DNA of 48,346 nt from Euryhalocaulis caribicus (GCF_000412185.1 NZ_ASJA01000020.1:1-48346), one strand, 5' to 3'. Positions 33,496 to 42,352 are shown, counted from the first letter of the stretch. Made by a program: numbers and translations. Notes: generated by a model from the sequence alone, not told the origin.

Positions 33496-35166
33496 ATGAG
33501 CGACGCCGGCGAACAGCGCGAATCCATGGAATATGACGTCGTGATCGTGGGGGCGGGGCCTGCCGGGCTGGCCGCCGCGATCCGGCTGAAGCAGCGCGCC
33601 GAGGAAGCGGGGAGCGAGCTGAATGTCGCGGTTCTGGAGAAGGGCTCCGAGGTCGGCGCGCATATTCTTTCCGGCGCCGTGATCGACCCCAAGGCGATGG
33701 ACGAGCTGCTGCCGAACTGGCTGGAGGACGGCTGTCCGCTGAACACGCCAGTGAAGCAGGACAAGTTCTTCGTTATGGGCGAGGCCGGGTCTCTGGCCAT
33801 CCCGAATTTCATCATGCCGCCGCTGATGAACAATCACGGCAATTATGTCGGCAGTCTCGGCGATATGTGCCGCTGGCTGGCCGAGCAGGCCGAGAATCTG
33901 GGCGTCGAGGTTTATCCCGGCTTCGCGGCCGGCGAGCTGATCGAGGAAGACGGCGTGATCCGCGGCGTCGCGACCGAGCCGTTCGGCGTCGGCAAGAACG
34001 GCGAGAAGAAGGACAGCTATCAGCCGCCGATGGAGCTGCGCGGCAAATATGTGCTGCTGGGCGAGGGCGTGCGCGGCTCGCTCTCCAAGTCTGTCATCAA
34101 GCGTTACGGGCTGGACGAGGGCAAGGAGCCTTCAAAATTCGGCATCGGCCTGAAAGAGCTGTGGCGCGTGGCCGAGGGCAAGCACCAGCCGGGTCATGTG
34201 CAGCATTCCTTCGGCTGGCCCCTGAAATCCGACACCGGCGGGGGCAGCTTCATCTATCACTTCGGATCGGACGAGAACCGCTATGTCTATGTCGGTTTCG
34301 TTGTCCATCTGAACTACAAGAATCCGTATCTGAACCCGTTCCAGGAATTCCAGCGCTTCAAGACGCACCCGGACGTGAAGGAGCTGCTGGAAGGCGGCGA
34401 GCGCATTTCCTATGGCGCCCGCGCGATTACCGAGGGCGGCTACCAGTCTGTTCCGAAACTGTCCTTCCCCGGCGGCGCGCTGATCGGCTGTTCCGCCGGA
34501 CTGGTGAACGTGCCGCGCATCAAGGGCAGCCATAACGCCATGAAGACCGGCATGATGGCCGCCGAAGCCGCGTTTGACGCCATTGCGGAAGGGCGCGCCG
34601 GCGACGAACTGGCCGCCTATCAGGACGCCTATGAGGGGAGCTGGGTGGCGAAGGACCTCAAGAAGGTCCGCAACGTCAAACCGCTCTGGTCGAAATTCGG
34701 CCTGGTCGGCGGGGTGACGCTGGGCGGCATCGATATGTGGACCAATACGCTGCTGGGCTTTTCGGTCTTCGGCACGATGAAGCACGGCAAGACGGACGCG
34801 GCCTGCACCGAGCCGGAGAGCAAGCACAAGCCGATCGTCTATCCCAAGCCCGACGGCGTCTTCAGCTTCGACCGCCTGTCCTCGGTGTTCATTTCCAACA
34901 CCAATCACGAGGAAGACCAGCCCTCGCACTTGAAGCTGCGCGACCCGGATTACCCGGAAGAAACGGAAATGCCGGTCTATGCCGGCCCGTCCCAGCGCTA
35001 TTGCCCTGCGGGGGTCTATGAATATGTCGAGGGCGATCCGAAGCGTTTCCAGATCAACGCCCAGAACTGCGTCCACTGCAAAACGTGCGACATCAAGGAT
35101 CCGGAGCAGGTAATCTACTGGACGACGCCGGAAGGCGGCGGCGGGCCCAACTATCCCAACATGTAA
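33496..35166 (+). CDS. Electron transfer flavoprotein-ubiquinone oxidoreductase
   Basis: A 556-residue membrane-associated enzyme passing electrons from ETF (fatty and amino acid oxidation) to ubiquinone. The FAD site VIVGAGPAGLAAAIRLKQRA lies at 16-35; GSEVGAHILSGAVIDPKAMDELLP, and SFPGGALIGCSAGLVNVPRIKG follow. The 4Fe-4S domain at the C-terminus has its four cysteines in RYCPAGVYEY and NCVHCKTCDIKDP. Length as in the family. GGGAGAGG precedes ATG 33496. The gene is followed after 8 bases by the TPR gene. ETF itself is not in the window. Confidence 0.97.
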   Translation: MSDAGEQRESMEYDVVIVGAGPAGLAAAIRLKQRAEEAGSELNVAVLEKGSEVGAHILSGAVIDPKAMDELLPNWLEDGCPLNTPVKQDKFFVMGEAGSLAIPNFIMPPLMNNHGNYVGSLGDMCRWLAEQAENLGVEVYPGFAAGELIEEDGVIRGVATEPFGVGKNGEKKDSYQPPMELRGKYVLLGEGVRGSLSKSVIKRYGLDEGKEPSKFGIGLKELWRVAEGKHQPGHVQHSFGWPLKSDTGGGSFIYHFGSDENRYVYVGFVVHLNYKNPYLNPFQEFQRFKTHPDVKELLEGGERISYGARAITEGGYQSVPKLSFPGGALIGCSAGLVNVPRIKGSHNAMKTGMMAAEAAFDAIAEGRAGDELAAYQDAYEGSWVAKDLKKVRNVKPLWSKFGLVGGVTLGGIDMWTNTLLGFSVFGTMKHGKTDAACTEPESKHKPIVYPKPDGVFSFDRLSSVFISNTNHEEDQPSHLKLRDPDYPEETEMPVYAGPSQRYCPAGVYEYVEGDPKRFQINAQNCVHCKTCDIKDPEQVIYWTTPEGGGGPNYPNM

Positions 35167-35174
35167 GGGCATGA

Positions 35175-36878
35175 GTGACGGCAGGCTTGAAACATAAGGT
35201 GCGGCGGGCGCTGGGCGCCGGGGTTTCCATCCTCGCGCTGGCGGCCTGTTCGACTGCCTCGGCGCCGTTCGCCGGGGATGCGCCGCGTTCGGTTTACGGC
35301 GATTATCTCGCCGCGCGCTGGGCCGATGCGCGCAACCATTCCGGCGACGCGGTCAGCTATTATCAGCGCGCGCTGGAGAAAGAGCCCGAAAGCGCCTTTC
35401 TGGCGGAACGGGCCTTTTTCTCCGCCCTGACTTCCGGCGATCAGGCCGCCGCGGCGGATTTCGCCACGCGCACCATGCAGACCGACCCGGACAATCGTCT
35501 GGCGCGTCTGACGCTGGCCGCCGACGCGCTGGCCGAGCGGCGCTATAACGATACGCTGATGCTGCTGGACCAGACGACTCTGGGGCCGTTCAACCGGGTC
35601 GTCGGCTCGCTTCTGATCGCCTGGGCGGAAGCGGGGAAGGGCAATGCGCAAGCCGCGCTGGACGCCATCGCCGCGCCGAACGAATCCGGGGCGTTCGCCT
35701 CCCTGTCCGGTCTTCATTATGCGCTGATCCTGGCGAAGTTCGAGAGACCGGGGGCGGAAGAGGCTTTCCAGAGCGCGGTTGAAACGTCCGCCCTGCCGTC
35801 CTTCGCCATTCGCGAATACGGCCGCTGGCTGGAGCGGGCGGGCCGCGTGGACGAGGCGCGAAGCCTCTATGAAGACCGCCTCGCCGAGTCGCCCAATGAC
35901 GCGGTGACGCATGCGGAAATGGCGCGTCTGGTCAGCGGGCAACGCCCGCCCGCCCCGGTCACGGCGGCCGAGGGCGCGGCTATCGGCGTCTATGGCCCGG
36001 CAGCGGCGCTTTCCACGCAGGAACAGACCCAGCTTTCGCAGATCTATCTGGAAATCGCCCTGCGGCTGGACCCGGAATTCGGCCCGGCGCGCGTGCTGCT
36101 GGCGCGGCTGTTCAGTCAGGACGGGCGGCTGGCGGAGGCGGATCGTCTGCTCGCCGCGTTGCAGCCGAATGCCGCGTCCGCGCTGGAGGCCGAAATCATC
36201 CGCGCCCAGATCAAACTGGTGCAGGGCGACACCGAAACCGGAATCGCCCTTCTGCAGGAGGCGTGGCGGCGCAGCGGCGACCGGCAGGCGGGCCAGTCTC
36301 TGGCCGAAGCCCTGCGCATCGCCGAACGCTGGGAAGAGGCGGAAACCGTCTCCACCACGCTGATCGAGCGGGCGGGCGAAGCGGCGGATGGCGAGCTTTA
36401 TTATGGCCGGGGCATTGCCCGCGAACGCCAGAATAAATGGCCCTCCGCGCGGTCCGATTTCCGCCGCGCCCTGCAGCAATCGCCGGACGACCCGGAAATC
36501 CTGAACTATCTCGGCTACACGATGGTCGAACGCGGCGAGAATATCGACGAAGCGTTCGGCATGATCGAACGCGCCATCATGCTGCGCCCGCGCGCCGGCT
36601 ATATCGTCGATAGCCTGGGCTGGGCGCACTACAAGCGCGGCGATTACGCCGAAGCGGTCACCCATCTGGAGCGCGCCGTGGCGCTGGAGCCCGCCGACGC
36701 CACCATCAACGCGCATCTGGGCGACGCCTACTGGATGACCGGCCGTCGTCTGGAAGCCCGCTTCCAGTGGGAGCGCGCGCTCAGCTTCGATCCCGAACCA
36801 TCCATCGAACAGGAACTGGCCGAGAAGCTGGAGAACGGCCTGAATTCCACGCCGTCCAGCATGGCGGATACGCGATGA
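35175..36878 (+). CDS. TPR-repeat lipoprotein
   Basis: A 567-residue protein built largely of tetratricopeptide repeats. The start is GTG 35175 with AAGGG six bases before; the ATG at 35171 is out of frame and ends at once. The signal VRRALGAGVSILALAACS has a lipobox with Cys25. TPR helices run from about residue 40 to 560; clear units are GDAVSYYQRALEKEPES, ARSDFRRALQQSPDDPEILNYLGYTMVERG and AVTHLERAVALEPADATINAHLGDAYW. TPR lipoproteins scaffold envelope complexes. The same order ETF-QO, TPR, ispE is common in this group of alphaproteobacteria. Stop overlaps ispE start. Confidence 0.9.
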   Translation: MTAGLKHKVRRALGAGVSILALAACSTASAPFAGDAPRSVYGDYLAARWADARNHSGDAVSYYQRALEKEPESAFLAERAFFSALTSGDQAAAADFATRTMQTDPDNRLARLTLAADALAERRYNDTLMLLDQTTLGPFNRVVGSLLIAWAEAGKGNAQAALDAIAAPNESGAFASLSGLHYALILAKFERPGAEEAFQSAVETSALPSFAIREYGRWLERAGRVDEARSLYEDRLAESPNDAVTHAEMARLVSGQRPPAPVTAAEGAAIGVYGPAAALSTQEQTQLSQIYLEIALRLDPEFGPARVLLARLFSQDGRLAEADRLLAALQPNAASALEAEIIRAQIKLVQGDTETGIALLQEAWRRSGDRQAGQSLAEALRIAERWEEAETVSTTLIERAGEAADGELYYGRGIARERQNKWPSARSDFRRALQQSPDDPEILNYLGYTMVERGENIDEAFGMIERAIMLRPRAGYIVDSLGWAHYKRGDYAEAVTHLERAVALEPADATINAHLGDAYWMTGRRLEARFQWERALSFDPEPSIEQELAEKLENGLNSTPSSMADTR

Positions 36879-37765
36879 GGCCCGCCGCGGCCCCGGCAAA
36901 AGTGAATCTCTGGCTGCATGTCGGGCGCAAGCGCCGGCGCGACGGCTATCACAAGCTCAACAGCCTGATCGTTTTTGCGACCGAGTTCGACGAAGTCGCG
37001 GCCGAGCCGGCGGACGACCTGACGCTGGAAATCGAGGGGCCGTATGGCGAGGGGCTGAGCACGACCGATAATCTGGTGCTGGACGCCGCCGAAGCCTTCG
37101 CCAAGGCGGCGCGCAAGGCCCGTCCGGGCGCGCATATCCGCCTGACCAAGAATCTCCCCGTCGCGTCCGGCATGGGCGGCGGGTCTTCCGATGCGGCCGC
37201 GACGCTGCGCGTGCTGAACGAAATCTGGGAAATCGACTGGCCGCTGGGGCGGCTGCAGGATGTCGCCGCGAAGATCGGCGCGGACACGCCGGTCTGCGTC
37301 GATCCCCGCCCGACCATCGTGACGGGCGTGGGGGAGCGTCTGGCGCCGCTGGAATCCTGGCCCGCCCTGCACGCCGTCCTGGTCAATCCGGGCGTGGAGC
37401 TTTCCACGGCGGAAGTGTTCCGCGCCTATGATGTCGGACATCGCGACCAGCCGCATGATCTGCGCATCCCGCTGGGCCTGTCCGATCCGGCCCACGCGAT
37501 CCGCCTGATCAAGGAAGGCTCGAACGATCTGGAAGGCCCGGCGGTGCGCCTGTGCAGCCAGATTACGCCGGTGCTTGAAACGATCCGGGCAAGCGAGAAT
37601 TGCTGTCTTGCCCGCATGTCCGGCTCGGGCGCGACCTGTTTCGGGCTCTATGAGAGCGAGGCCGAGGCGAAACGCGCCGCCGAATCTATCGCCGCCGATC
37701 ACGGCGAATGGTGGGTGCGCGCGGTGAAGCTGGGCGGCTGCGATATTGACGGTCAGGAAGCCTAG
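36875..37765 (+). CDS. ispE: 4-diphosphocytidyl-2-C-methyl-D-erythritol kinase
   Basis: A 296-residue GHMP kinase, fourth step of the MEP isoprenoid pathway. PAKVNLWLHVGRKRRDGYH-like N-terminus with Lys9, the ATP loop PVASGMGGGSSDAA at 95-108, the catalytic Asp in GADTPVC, and C-terminal MSGSGATCFGLY. ATG 36875 overlaps the TPR stop; the upstream open frame is a shadow of the TPR gene. The TAG stop shares CTAG 37762-37765 with the stop of the polyprenyl synthase gene, another isoprenoid enzyme, coming from the other side. Confidence 0.96.
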   Translation: MRPAAAPAKVNLWLHVGRKRRRDGYHKLNSLIVFATEFDEVAAEPADDLTLEIEGPYGEGLSTTDNLVLDAAEAFAKAARKARPGAHIRLTKNLPVASGMGGGSSDAAATLRVLNEIWEIDWPLGRLQDVAAKIGADTPVCVDPRPTIVTGVGERLAPLESWPALHAVLVNPGVELSTAEVFRAYDVGHRDQPHDLRIPLGLSDPAHAIRLIKEGSNDLEGPAVRLCSQITPVLETIRASENCCLARMSGSGATCFGLYESEAEAKRAAESIAADHGEWWVRAVKLGGCDIDGQEA

Positions 37766-38781
37766 TAGACCCGGCTGACCACGAAGTCGGGCAGGTCCAT
37801 CATGGCCGTGCGCAGCGGGCTTTCCTCGAAAATTTCCAGCGATCCGGCGGCTTTGTTGGCGTGATGCCGGGCGGCGTCCAGCGTCTTCTCGACGCCGTTG
37901 TGCCGGGCCACGATCTCCAGCGCGCGTTCGAAATCGCCGTCCGTCTGTTCCAGATCGGTCAGGGTGCGGGCCCAGAAGGCGCGTTCCTCCGCGTCGCCGC
38001 GCGCATAGGCGACGGCGACGGGCATGGTGATCTTGCCTTCCCGGAAATCGTCGCCCACCGACTTGCCCATCGCCAGGGTGGCGCCGGCATAGTCCAGCGC
38101 GTCGTCGACAAGCTGGAAGGCCAGGCCCAGGGACTGGCCATACTGGCGCATCGCCTGGCGGCGCTTGTGCGGCGTTCCGGCCAGAACGCTGGGGGATTCC
38201 GCGGCGGCGGCGAACAGCTCTGCGGTCTTGGACGCGATGATGTCCAGATAGGCCTCAGCGGACAGTTCCACGTCGCCGATGGCGGCCAGCTGTTTCACTT
38301 CGCCTTCGGCGATCACGCTGGCCGCGTCGGCCAGCACGTTCAGCGCCTCGATGCTGCCTGCTTCCACCATCAGGTTGAAGGAGCGCGCGAACAGGAAATC
38401 CCCGACCAGCACGCTGGCCGAATTGCCCCAGATCGTGTTGGCCGATTCCTTGCCGCGCCGCAGGCCGGACTGGTCGACCACGTCGTCATGCAGCAGGGTG
38501 GCGGTGTGGATGAACTCGACCGCCGCGGCCAGTTTCAGATGCCCGTCGCCGCGATAGCCCAGAAGGCGCGCGGCGGCGCAGGCGATCATCGGGCGCAGGC
38601 GTTTGCCGCCGGCGCCGACCAGGTGGTCGGCGACGTCGGGAATCATTCCCACCGGGCTTTGCATGCGCTCGTCGATCAGCGCTTCAACCCGGTCCATGTC
38701 GTCGGAGAGCAGGCGCGACAGGCGGTCAGCCGGCGTCTCTGCCGGCGCGCTGTCACGCGGCGCTTCAGCGGTCAGTCCCAA
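37762..38781 (-). CDS. ispB: Polyprenyl (octaprenyl-type) diphosphate synthase
   Basis: A 339-residue trans-prenyltransferase making the quinone side chain. First Asp-rich motif DDVVD at 99-103 (LLHDDVVDQSGLRRG), second DDALD at 226-230 (FQLVDDALDYAG), and GGKRLRP at 58-64 binding isopentenyl diphosphate. The small residues ahead of the first motif (AATLL region: HTATLLHDD) fit a long-chain product, but the length, C40 to C50, is not certain. It starts with TTG 38781, seven bases after AAGGGG. Divergent from the DUF2007 gene. Confidence 0.94.
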   Translation of the reverse strand: MGLTAEAPRDSAPAETPADRLSRLLSDDMDRVEALIDERMQSPVGMIPDVADHLVGAGGKRLRPMIACAAARLLGYRGDGHLKLAAAVEFIHTATLLHDDVVDQSGLRRGKESANTIWGNSASVLVGDFLFARSFNLMVEAGSIEALNVLADAASVIAEGEVKQLAAIGDVELSAEAYLDIIASKTAELFAAAAESPSVLAGTPHKRRQAMRQYGQSLGLAFQLVDDALDYAGATLAMGKSVGDDFREGKITMPVAVAYARGDAEERAFWARTLTDLEQTDGDFERALEIVARHNGVEKTLDAARHHANKAAGSLEIFEESPLRTAMMDLPDFVVSRVY

Positions 38782-38897
38782 AAAGACGCCCCTTGTCGAA
38801 AACCATCAGCCTGCCAGACAATAGAAACCGGCCCCCGCGCGGGCAAGCAATGAGCGCCGCGCAATGGCGCCGCAGGGAAAACTGGAGATAAGCCCCC

Positions 38898-39110
38898 GTG
38901 ATCGAAATTCTACGCACCAATGACGCCGTCATGCTGAGCTTTGCCGAAACCCTGCTGCGCGAAGCGGATCTGGATCCGGTGATCATGGATACGCATGCCT
39001 CCGTGCTGGACGGATCGGTGCTGGCGATCCAGCGGCGGCTGATGGTCCCGGACGATGCGGCGGACGAGGCCCGCCAGATCCTGAAAGACGCCGGCTTGAA
39101 CCCGAAGTGA
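38898..39110 (+). CDS. DUF2007 domain protein
   Basis: A 70-residue cytosolic protein with the DUF2007 fold: IEILRTNDAVMLSFAETLLREADLDPVIMDTHASVLDGS, then RRLMVPDDAADEARQILKDAGL. The family is called a putative signal-transducing or PII-like small protein; no function is established. GTG start at 38898 after GGAG about 12 bases upstream. It is coupled to the methyltransferase gene by a GTGA overlap and the pair is divergent from ispB, a conserved neighbourhood in alphaproteobacteria. Confidence 0.85.
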   Translation: MIEILRTNDAVMLSFAETLLREADLDPVIMDTHASVLDGSVLAIQRRLMVPDDAADEARQILKDAGLNPK

Positions 39111-39838
39111 GCGACGCCTTCCTCGACGGCGCGATCACGCTGCGCCAGCCGGCGCGGGGATTCCGCGCCGGAACGGACAGCGTGCTGCTGGGCGCGGCGG
39201 TCCGGGCGGGGCGCGGCGAGCGCGTGTTCGAGCCGGGTTGCGGCGCTGGGGCGGCGCTGCTGATCGCTGCGCACCGTAACCCGGAGGCGATGTTTGCCGG
39301 GCTGGAACAGGACGGCGGGACAGCGGCGCTGGCGGCGGAGAACGCGGCGGAGAACGGGCTGGGGGAGCGCGTTGTAATCCATGAGGGCGATATCGCCGCG
39401 CCGCCGGATGCGGTGCGGGAAGCGCTGTTCGACCAGGTTTTTCTCAATCCCCCCTTCTTCGATCCGGAAGGCGGCTGGCGGCCGCCGCGGGAGGATAAGC
39501 GGGCCGCGCACTGGGAGGGCGCGCCGCTGGAGGGGTGGCTGGACTTCGCGCTGCGGCGGCTGAAGCCGGAGGGGCGGATCACGCTGATCCACCGGACCGA
39601 ACGTCTGCCGGATATTCTGGCCGCCTTTGCCGGCCGCGCGGGCAGCGTGCGGGTGAAGCCGGTGGCCTCGCGGCCGGGGCGCGCGGCGGGGCGGGCGCTG
39701 GTCACCGCGGTCAAGTGCGGGCGGTCGCCCTTTACGCTGCTGCCCCCGCTTGTGATGCATGGGACTGAAGGCAAGGCGTTCAGCGCGGAGGGCGAGGCCA
39801 TATTGCGCGGCCGCGCCGGGATCGACTGGGAGGAATGA
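39107..39838 (+). CDS. TrmN6-like adenine N6-methyltransferase
   Basis: A 243-residue class I methyltransferase. RQPARGFRAGTDSVLLGAAV at the N-terminus, SAM loop FEPGCGAGAALL at 41-52, and the catalytic NPPF at 114-117 (FLNPPFFDPEG), as in tRNA1Val (adenine37-N6) methyltransferases. Starts with GTG 39107. The substrate could be tRNA or another nucleic acid or protein; NPPF alone does not decide. Overlaps by ATGA with the sirtuin gene. Confidence 0.88.
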   Translation: MSDAFLDGAITLRQPARGFRAGTDSVLLGAAVRAGRGERVFEPGCGAGAALLIAAHRNPEAMFAGLEQDGGTAALAAENAAENGLGERVVIHEGDIAAPPDAVREALFDQVFLNPPFFDPEGGWRPPREDKRAAHWEGAPLEGWLDFALRRLKPEGRITLIHRTERLPDILAAFAGRAGSVRVKPVASRPGRAAGRALVTAVKCGRSPFTLLPPLVMHGTEGKAFSAEGEAILRGRAGIDWEE

Positions 39839-40542
39839 TGGCGGATCGGGAGAATATCGTTGTTCTGACCGGGGCGGGCATTTCCGCCGAGTCGGGCGTG
39901 GCGACTTTTCGCGACAAGGACGGCATATGGTCGAAATTCGACTGGCAGAAGCTGGCGACGCCGGAGGCGTTCGAGAGCGACCAGCAGACCGTCTATGATT
40001 TCTACAATACGCGCCGCCACAAGCTGCGCGATGTCTCGCCCAACCCGGCGCATGAGGCGCTGGCCCGGCTGGAGCGTGAATGGGGCGGCGGGTTCACGCT
40101 GATCACCCAGAATATCGACAATCTGCATGAGCGCGCGGGCTCGCAGGCGCTGATCCACATGCACGGCGAGATGATGAAAATCCGCTGCGCCGAGTGCGAG
40201 ACGGTAACCCCTTACGATGACGATCTCTCTTTCGATCTGGCGTGCCGGGCGTGCGGCGAATCCGGGCGGATGCGGCCCCATGTCGTGTGGTTCGGCGAAA
40301 TGCCGCTGGAGATGGAGGGCATCTACCGGGCGCTGCAGGAGGCCGATCTGTTCGTCGCCATCGGCACGTCCGGGGCGGTCTATCCGGCGGCCGGGTTCGC
40401 AGCGGAGGCGCAGGCCATGGGGGCGCGGACGCTGGAGCTGAACCTCGAGGATTCGGACATCACGCCGCGGTTCGACGCGGTGCGGCGCGGCCCGGCGGGC
40501 GCGGTCGTGCCCGAATGGGTTGAGGAATTACTGGACGCTTGA
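39835..40542 (+). CDS. cobB: NAD-dependent protein deacylase (sirtuin)
   Basis: A 235-residue sirtuin: GAGIS at 13-17, TQNID at 91-95, catalytic His110 in HMHG, structural zinc by C118/C121 and C137/C140. Tyr57 and Arg60 (FYNTR) are the pair that recognises acidic acyl groups, so desuccinylation or demalonylation is expected beside deacetylation. Two ATGs in succession, 39835 and 39838. Its last 15 bases overlap the end of the convergent YbjN gene. Confidence 0.95.
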   Translation: MMADRENIVVLTGAGISAESGVATFRDKDGIWSKFDWQKLATPEAFESDQQTVYDFYNTRRHKLRDVSPNPAHEALARLEREWGGGFTLITQNIDNLHERAGSQALIHMHGEMMKIRCAECETVTPYDDDLSFDLACRACGESGRMRPHVVWFGEMPLEMEGIYRALQEADLFVAIGTSGAVYPAAGFAAEAQAMGARTLELNLEDSDITPRFDAVRRGPAGAVVPEWVEELLDA

Positions 40543-41076
40543 GCCGCTTGCGCTGGCCGAGGCGGAGCGGTCTTCCAGATCGAAATAATAGCGGGTCATC
40601 GCCTCCCGCCACAGCGGGATGAGGGAGGAAACGTGGCCGACGGTCACCCCGCCCTCCGCATTGATGTCCATTTCCAGAACCGCCGACCCGTCTTCGGCGC
40701 GATAGGCGCGGGTGAAGCGATGGGTGCGGTTCCAGTCATTGATGGCGTCGAGCGAGGGCGCGGCGCCGGAAAAGGCGGTGCGCAGCTGGATATCGCTGCA
40801 GCGGCCCTGATCGTTGCAATTATAGAGATAGACGAACCAGGCGATGCGGTCGCTGACCACCACGCGCTGATCGGCCACCACGCCTCCGCCGGGGATGGAG
40901 TCCAGCTCCGCCGGCAGGGCGTTGAGCAGCAGAATCTCCATCACGTCCTTGGGGCTGAGGGCCTGATAGACGACTTCTTCCGCCGCGCGCGCCGGGGACG
41001 CCTGACCAAGCGCGGCCAGCAGCAGCGCCGCGATCAGGCCCAGAACTGGCAGCCGGCAGGGTTTCATTGACGTCAT
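40528..41076 (-). CDS. YbjN-domain protein with signal peptide
   Basis: A 182-residue exported protein. The signal peptide (KPCRLPVLGLIAALLLAALGQASPARA) is followed by a YbjN-type domain, with features such as VVVSDRIAWFVYLYNCNDQGRCSDIQLRTAFSG, SLDAINDWNRTHRFTRAYRAEDGSAVLEMDINAEGG and a C-terminal helix. YbjN domains resemble chaperones of type III secretion and are of uncertain function. Start is either ATG 41076 or ATG 41067; both give a signal peptide. The Ser/Ala-rich tail SASASASGSSVQ overlaps the end of cobB. Confidence 0.82.
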   Translation of the reverse strand: MTSMKPCRLPVLGLIAALLLAALGQASPARAAEEVVYQALSPKDVMEILLLNALPAELDSIPGGGVVADQRVVVSDRIAWFVYLYNCNDQGRCSDIQLRTAFSGAAPSLDAINDWNRTHRFTRAYRAEDGSAVLEMDINAEGGVTVGHVSSLIPLWREAMTRYYFDLEDRSASASASGSSVQ

Positions 41077-41139
41077 TTCCGTTCGGTGTTCGCCCTCTTC
41101 AAAGGGCATCAAATCAGCAAGCCTGCTTGCGGACAACGC

Positions 41140-41553
41140 TCAGGCGCTGTCCTCGATCCGGTGCATGTCCTCGTCGGAGAGGCCGAAATGATGGCCGATC
41201 TCGTGCACGATGACGTGGGAAATCAGCTCGCCCAGCGTGATGTCTCCGCGCTCGCACCACTCGTCCAGCAGCGGGCGGCGATAGAGGAAGACCATGTCGG
41301 GCTCCCCGCCCGGGTCGAGATGCGATTTCTGGGTCAGGTCCACGCCCTGATAAAGCCCGGTCAGCTCGAACGGGTTCTCGATCCCTAAGTCGCGAAGCAC
41401 CTCCTCCTCGGCGAAGTCGTCCACCCGCATGATGACGGGGCCGCACAGCTTGGTGAATTCAGGCGGCAGCTTCGCCCAGGCGTCTTCGGCGATGGCCTGA
41501 AAGTCGTCGAGCGAGGGGGCGTATTCGTTAGTGCGTTCGGTCATGGGACTCAT
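41140..41553 (-). CDS. Small zincin-type metallopeptidase family protein
   Basis: A 137-residue single-domain zincin of the DUF1025-like family. The zinc site is HEIGHHFGLSDEDM at 117-130: two His ligands, catalytic Glu118, and an Asp127 as possible third ligand, the arrangement HExxHxxGxxD. The upstream block VFLYRRPLLDEWCERGDITLGELISHVIVHE is typical. These minimal proteases lack a signal and seem cytosolic; substrates unknown. Start ATG 41553 or 41544, neither with a good ribosome site. Divergent from mmcB. Confidence 0.88.
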   Translation of the reverse strand: MSPMTERTNEYAPSLDDFQAIAEDAWAKLPPEFTKLCGPVIMRVDDFAEEEVLRDLGIENPFELTGLYQGVDLTQKSHLDPGGEPDMVFLYRRPLLDEWCERGDITLGELISHVIVHEIGHHFGLSDEDMHRIEDSA

Positions 41554-41582
41554 GTAGCGCAGAATTGGACGGGTTGCCCCGG

Positions 41583-41597
41583 AAACAAAACCGGAAC
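41583..41597 (-). promoter_or_regulatory. LexA-box-like site before mmcB
   Basis: Plus strand reads AAAC-N7-GAAC; the reverse complement is GTTC-N7-GTTT, seven of eight bases of the alphaproteobacterial LexA box GTTC-N7-GTTC. It ends 12 bases before the mmcB start and is inside the 55-bp space between divergent genes. mmcB is known as an SOS-induced mitomycin C resistance gene in Caulobacter, which supports the call. Confidence 0.6.
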
Positions 41598-41608
41598 ATT
41601 ATGCGGGA

Positions 41609-42055
41609 ATGATGGATCAGAGCAGCGCCGTTTCCGCCAGCAATCCCGCCATTGACGATGCGTCCGCCCTGATGCGCGGCGTGGCGCGGCTTTTTGCCGA
41701 GCGCGGCTATGCCTGCGTGCCGGAGCTGATCCTGGCCAATGGCCGCCGCGCCGACATCGCCGCGCTGGGGCCGAAGGGCGAGCTGGCCGTGGTGGAGATC
41801 AAGTCGGGGCTGGCCGATTTCCGTTCTGACGCGAAATGGCCGGACTATGTGGGCTATTGCGACTCCTTCTATTTCGCCGTCTCGCCGCGCTTTCCGCGCG
41901 ACATCATCCCCGAAGAGGCCGGCCTGATCGTCGCCGACGCCTGGGGCGGGGCCATCCTGCGCGAAGCCCCGCCGCGGCTCGTGAAGCCGGCGCGGCGCAA
42001 GGCGGTGATGCTGAGATTCGCCCACTGCGCCGCCGGCCGGCTGATGCGCGGATAG
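41609..42055 (+). CDS. mmcB: MmcB-family DNA repair protein
   Basis: A 148-residue protein of the MmcB family (formerly DUF1052), a PD-(D/E)xK-like nuclease fold. The putative catalytic set is Glu39 (CVPELIL), Asp49 (RRADIAAL) and Glu63-x-Lys65 (VVEIKSG), followed by SDAKWPDYVGYCDSFYFAVSPRFP. It contributes to tolerance of mitomycin C crosslinks in Caulobacter. ATG 41609 and 41612 are both possible. After it lies the second repeat cluster, with no gene until 42588. Confidence 0.9.
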   Translation: MMDQSSAVSASNPAIDDASALMRGVARLFAERGYACVPELILANGRRADIAALGPKGELAVVEIKSGLADFRSDAKWPDYVGYCDSFYFAVSPRFPRDIIPEEAGLIVADAWGGAILREAPPRLVKPARRKAVMLRFAHCAAGRLMRG

Positions 42056-42077
42056 GGGAGGCAATCTCCTCTTTGTC

Positions 42078-42163
42078 AGTTCCTTCTCCCCTATGGAGGG
42101 GAGAAGGTGGTCCGGAGGACCGGATGAGGGGAGGCGTTGGAGGGCGCGCTTTATTCTGAGACC
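42078..42163 (-). repeat. Palindromic intergenic repeat, family A copy 2
   Basis: Inverted copy of 1-87. Holds the same 11-bp hairpin (CCTTCTCCCCT / AGGGGAGAAGG) with loop ATGG and the TCCGG/CCGGA hairpin. Begins 23 bases after the mmcB stop. Confidence 0.85.
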
Positions 42164-42310
42164 CGCCCCCTCACCCTTTCGGCTGGCCAAATCCGGTGGA
42201 TTTGGAGCCTCAAAACCTTCGTCGGAAAATCGATTCACTGGATCGATTTTCTCTCCTCAGCCCCCTCTCGGGGGCGAGGGGACTTTTTCTACCCTCCACT
42301 TCTCTTCAAT
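42164..42310. repeat. Cluster of small palindromes (family E), noncoding
   Basis: Three perfect hairpins follow each other: CCAAATCC / GGATTTGG at 42187-42205 (loop GGT), AAAATCGAT / ATCGATTTT at 42226-42250 (loop of 7), and GCCCCC / GGGGGC near 42260-42275. The composition is unlike coding sequence on either strand. The GAGGGG-rich part resembles, in reverse, the sequence at 6430-6480. Only this copy of the two AT-containing hairpins is present in the window. Confidence 0.65.
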
Positions 42311-42352
42311 CGTCATCCTCCGATCTCCGCTGCGCTCCGTCGGAGGATGACG
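42311..42352 (-). repeat. Palindromic repeat, family C copy 2
   Basis: Inverted copy of the family C element at 6369-6414, two differences over 42 bases. Arms CGTCATCCTCCGA / TCGGAGGATGACG, loop core TCTCCGCTGCGCTCCG shared with family D. Confidence 0.82.

Noticed and set aside
40528-40542. 15-bp overlap of cobB and ybjN as sign of a wrong frame or sequencing error
   Set aside because: Both proteins are complete; the overlap touches only variable C-terminal tails and is a plausible convergent arrangement.
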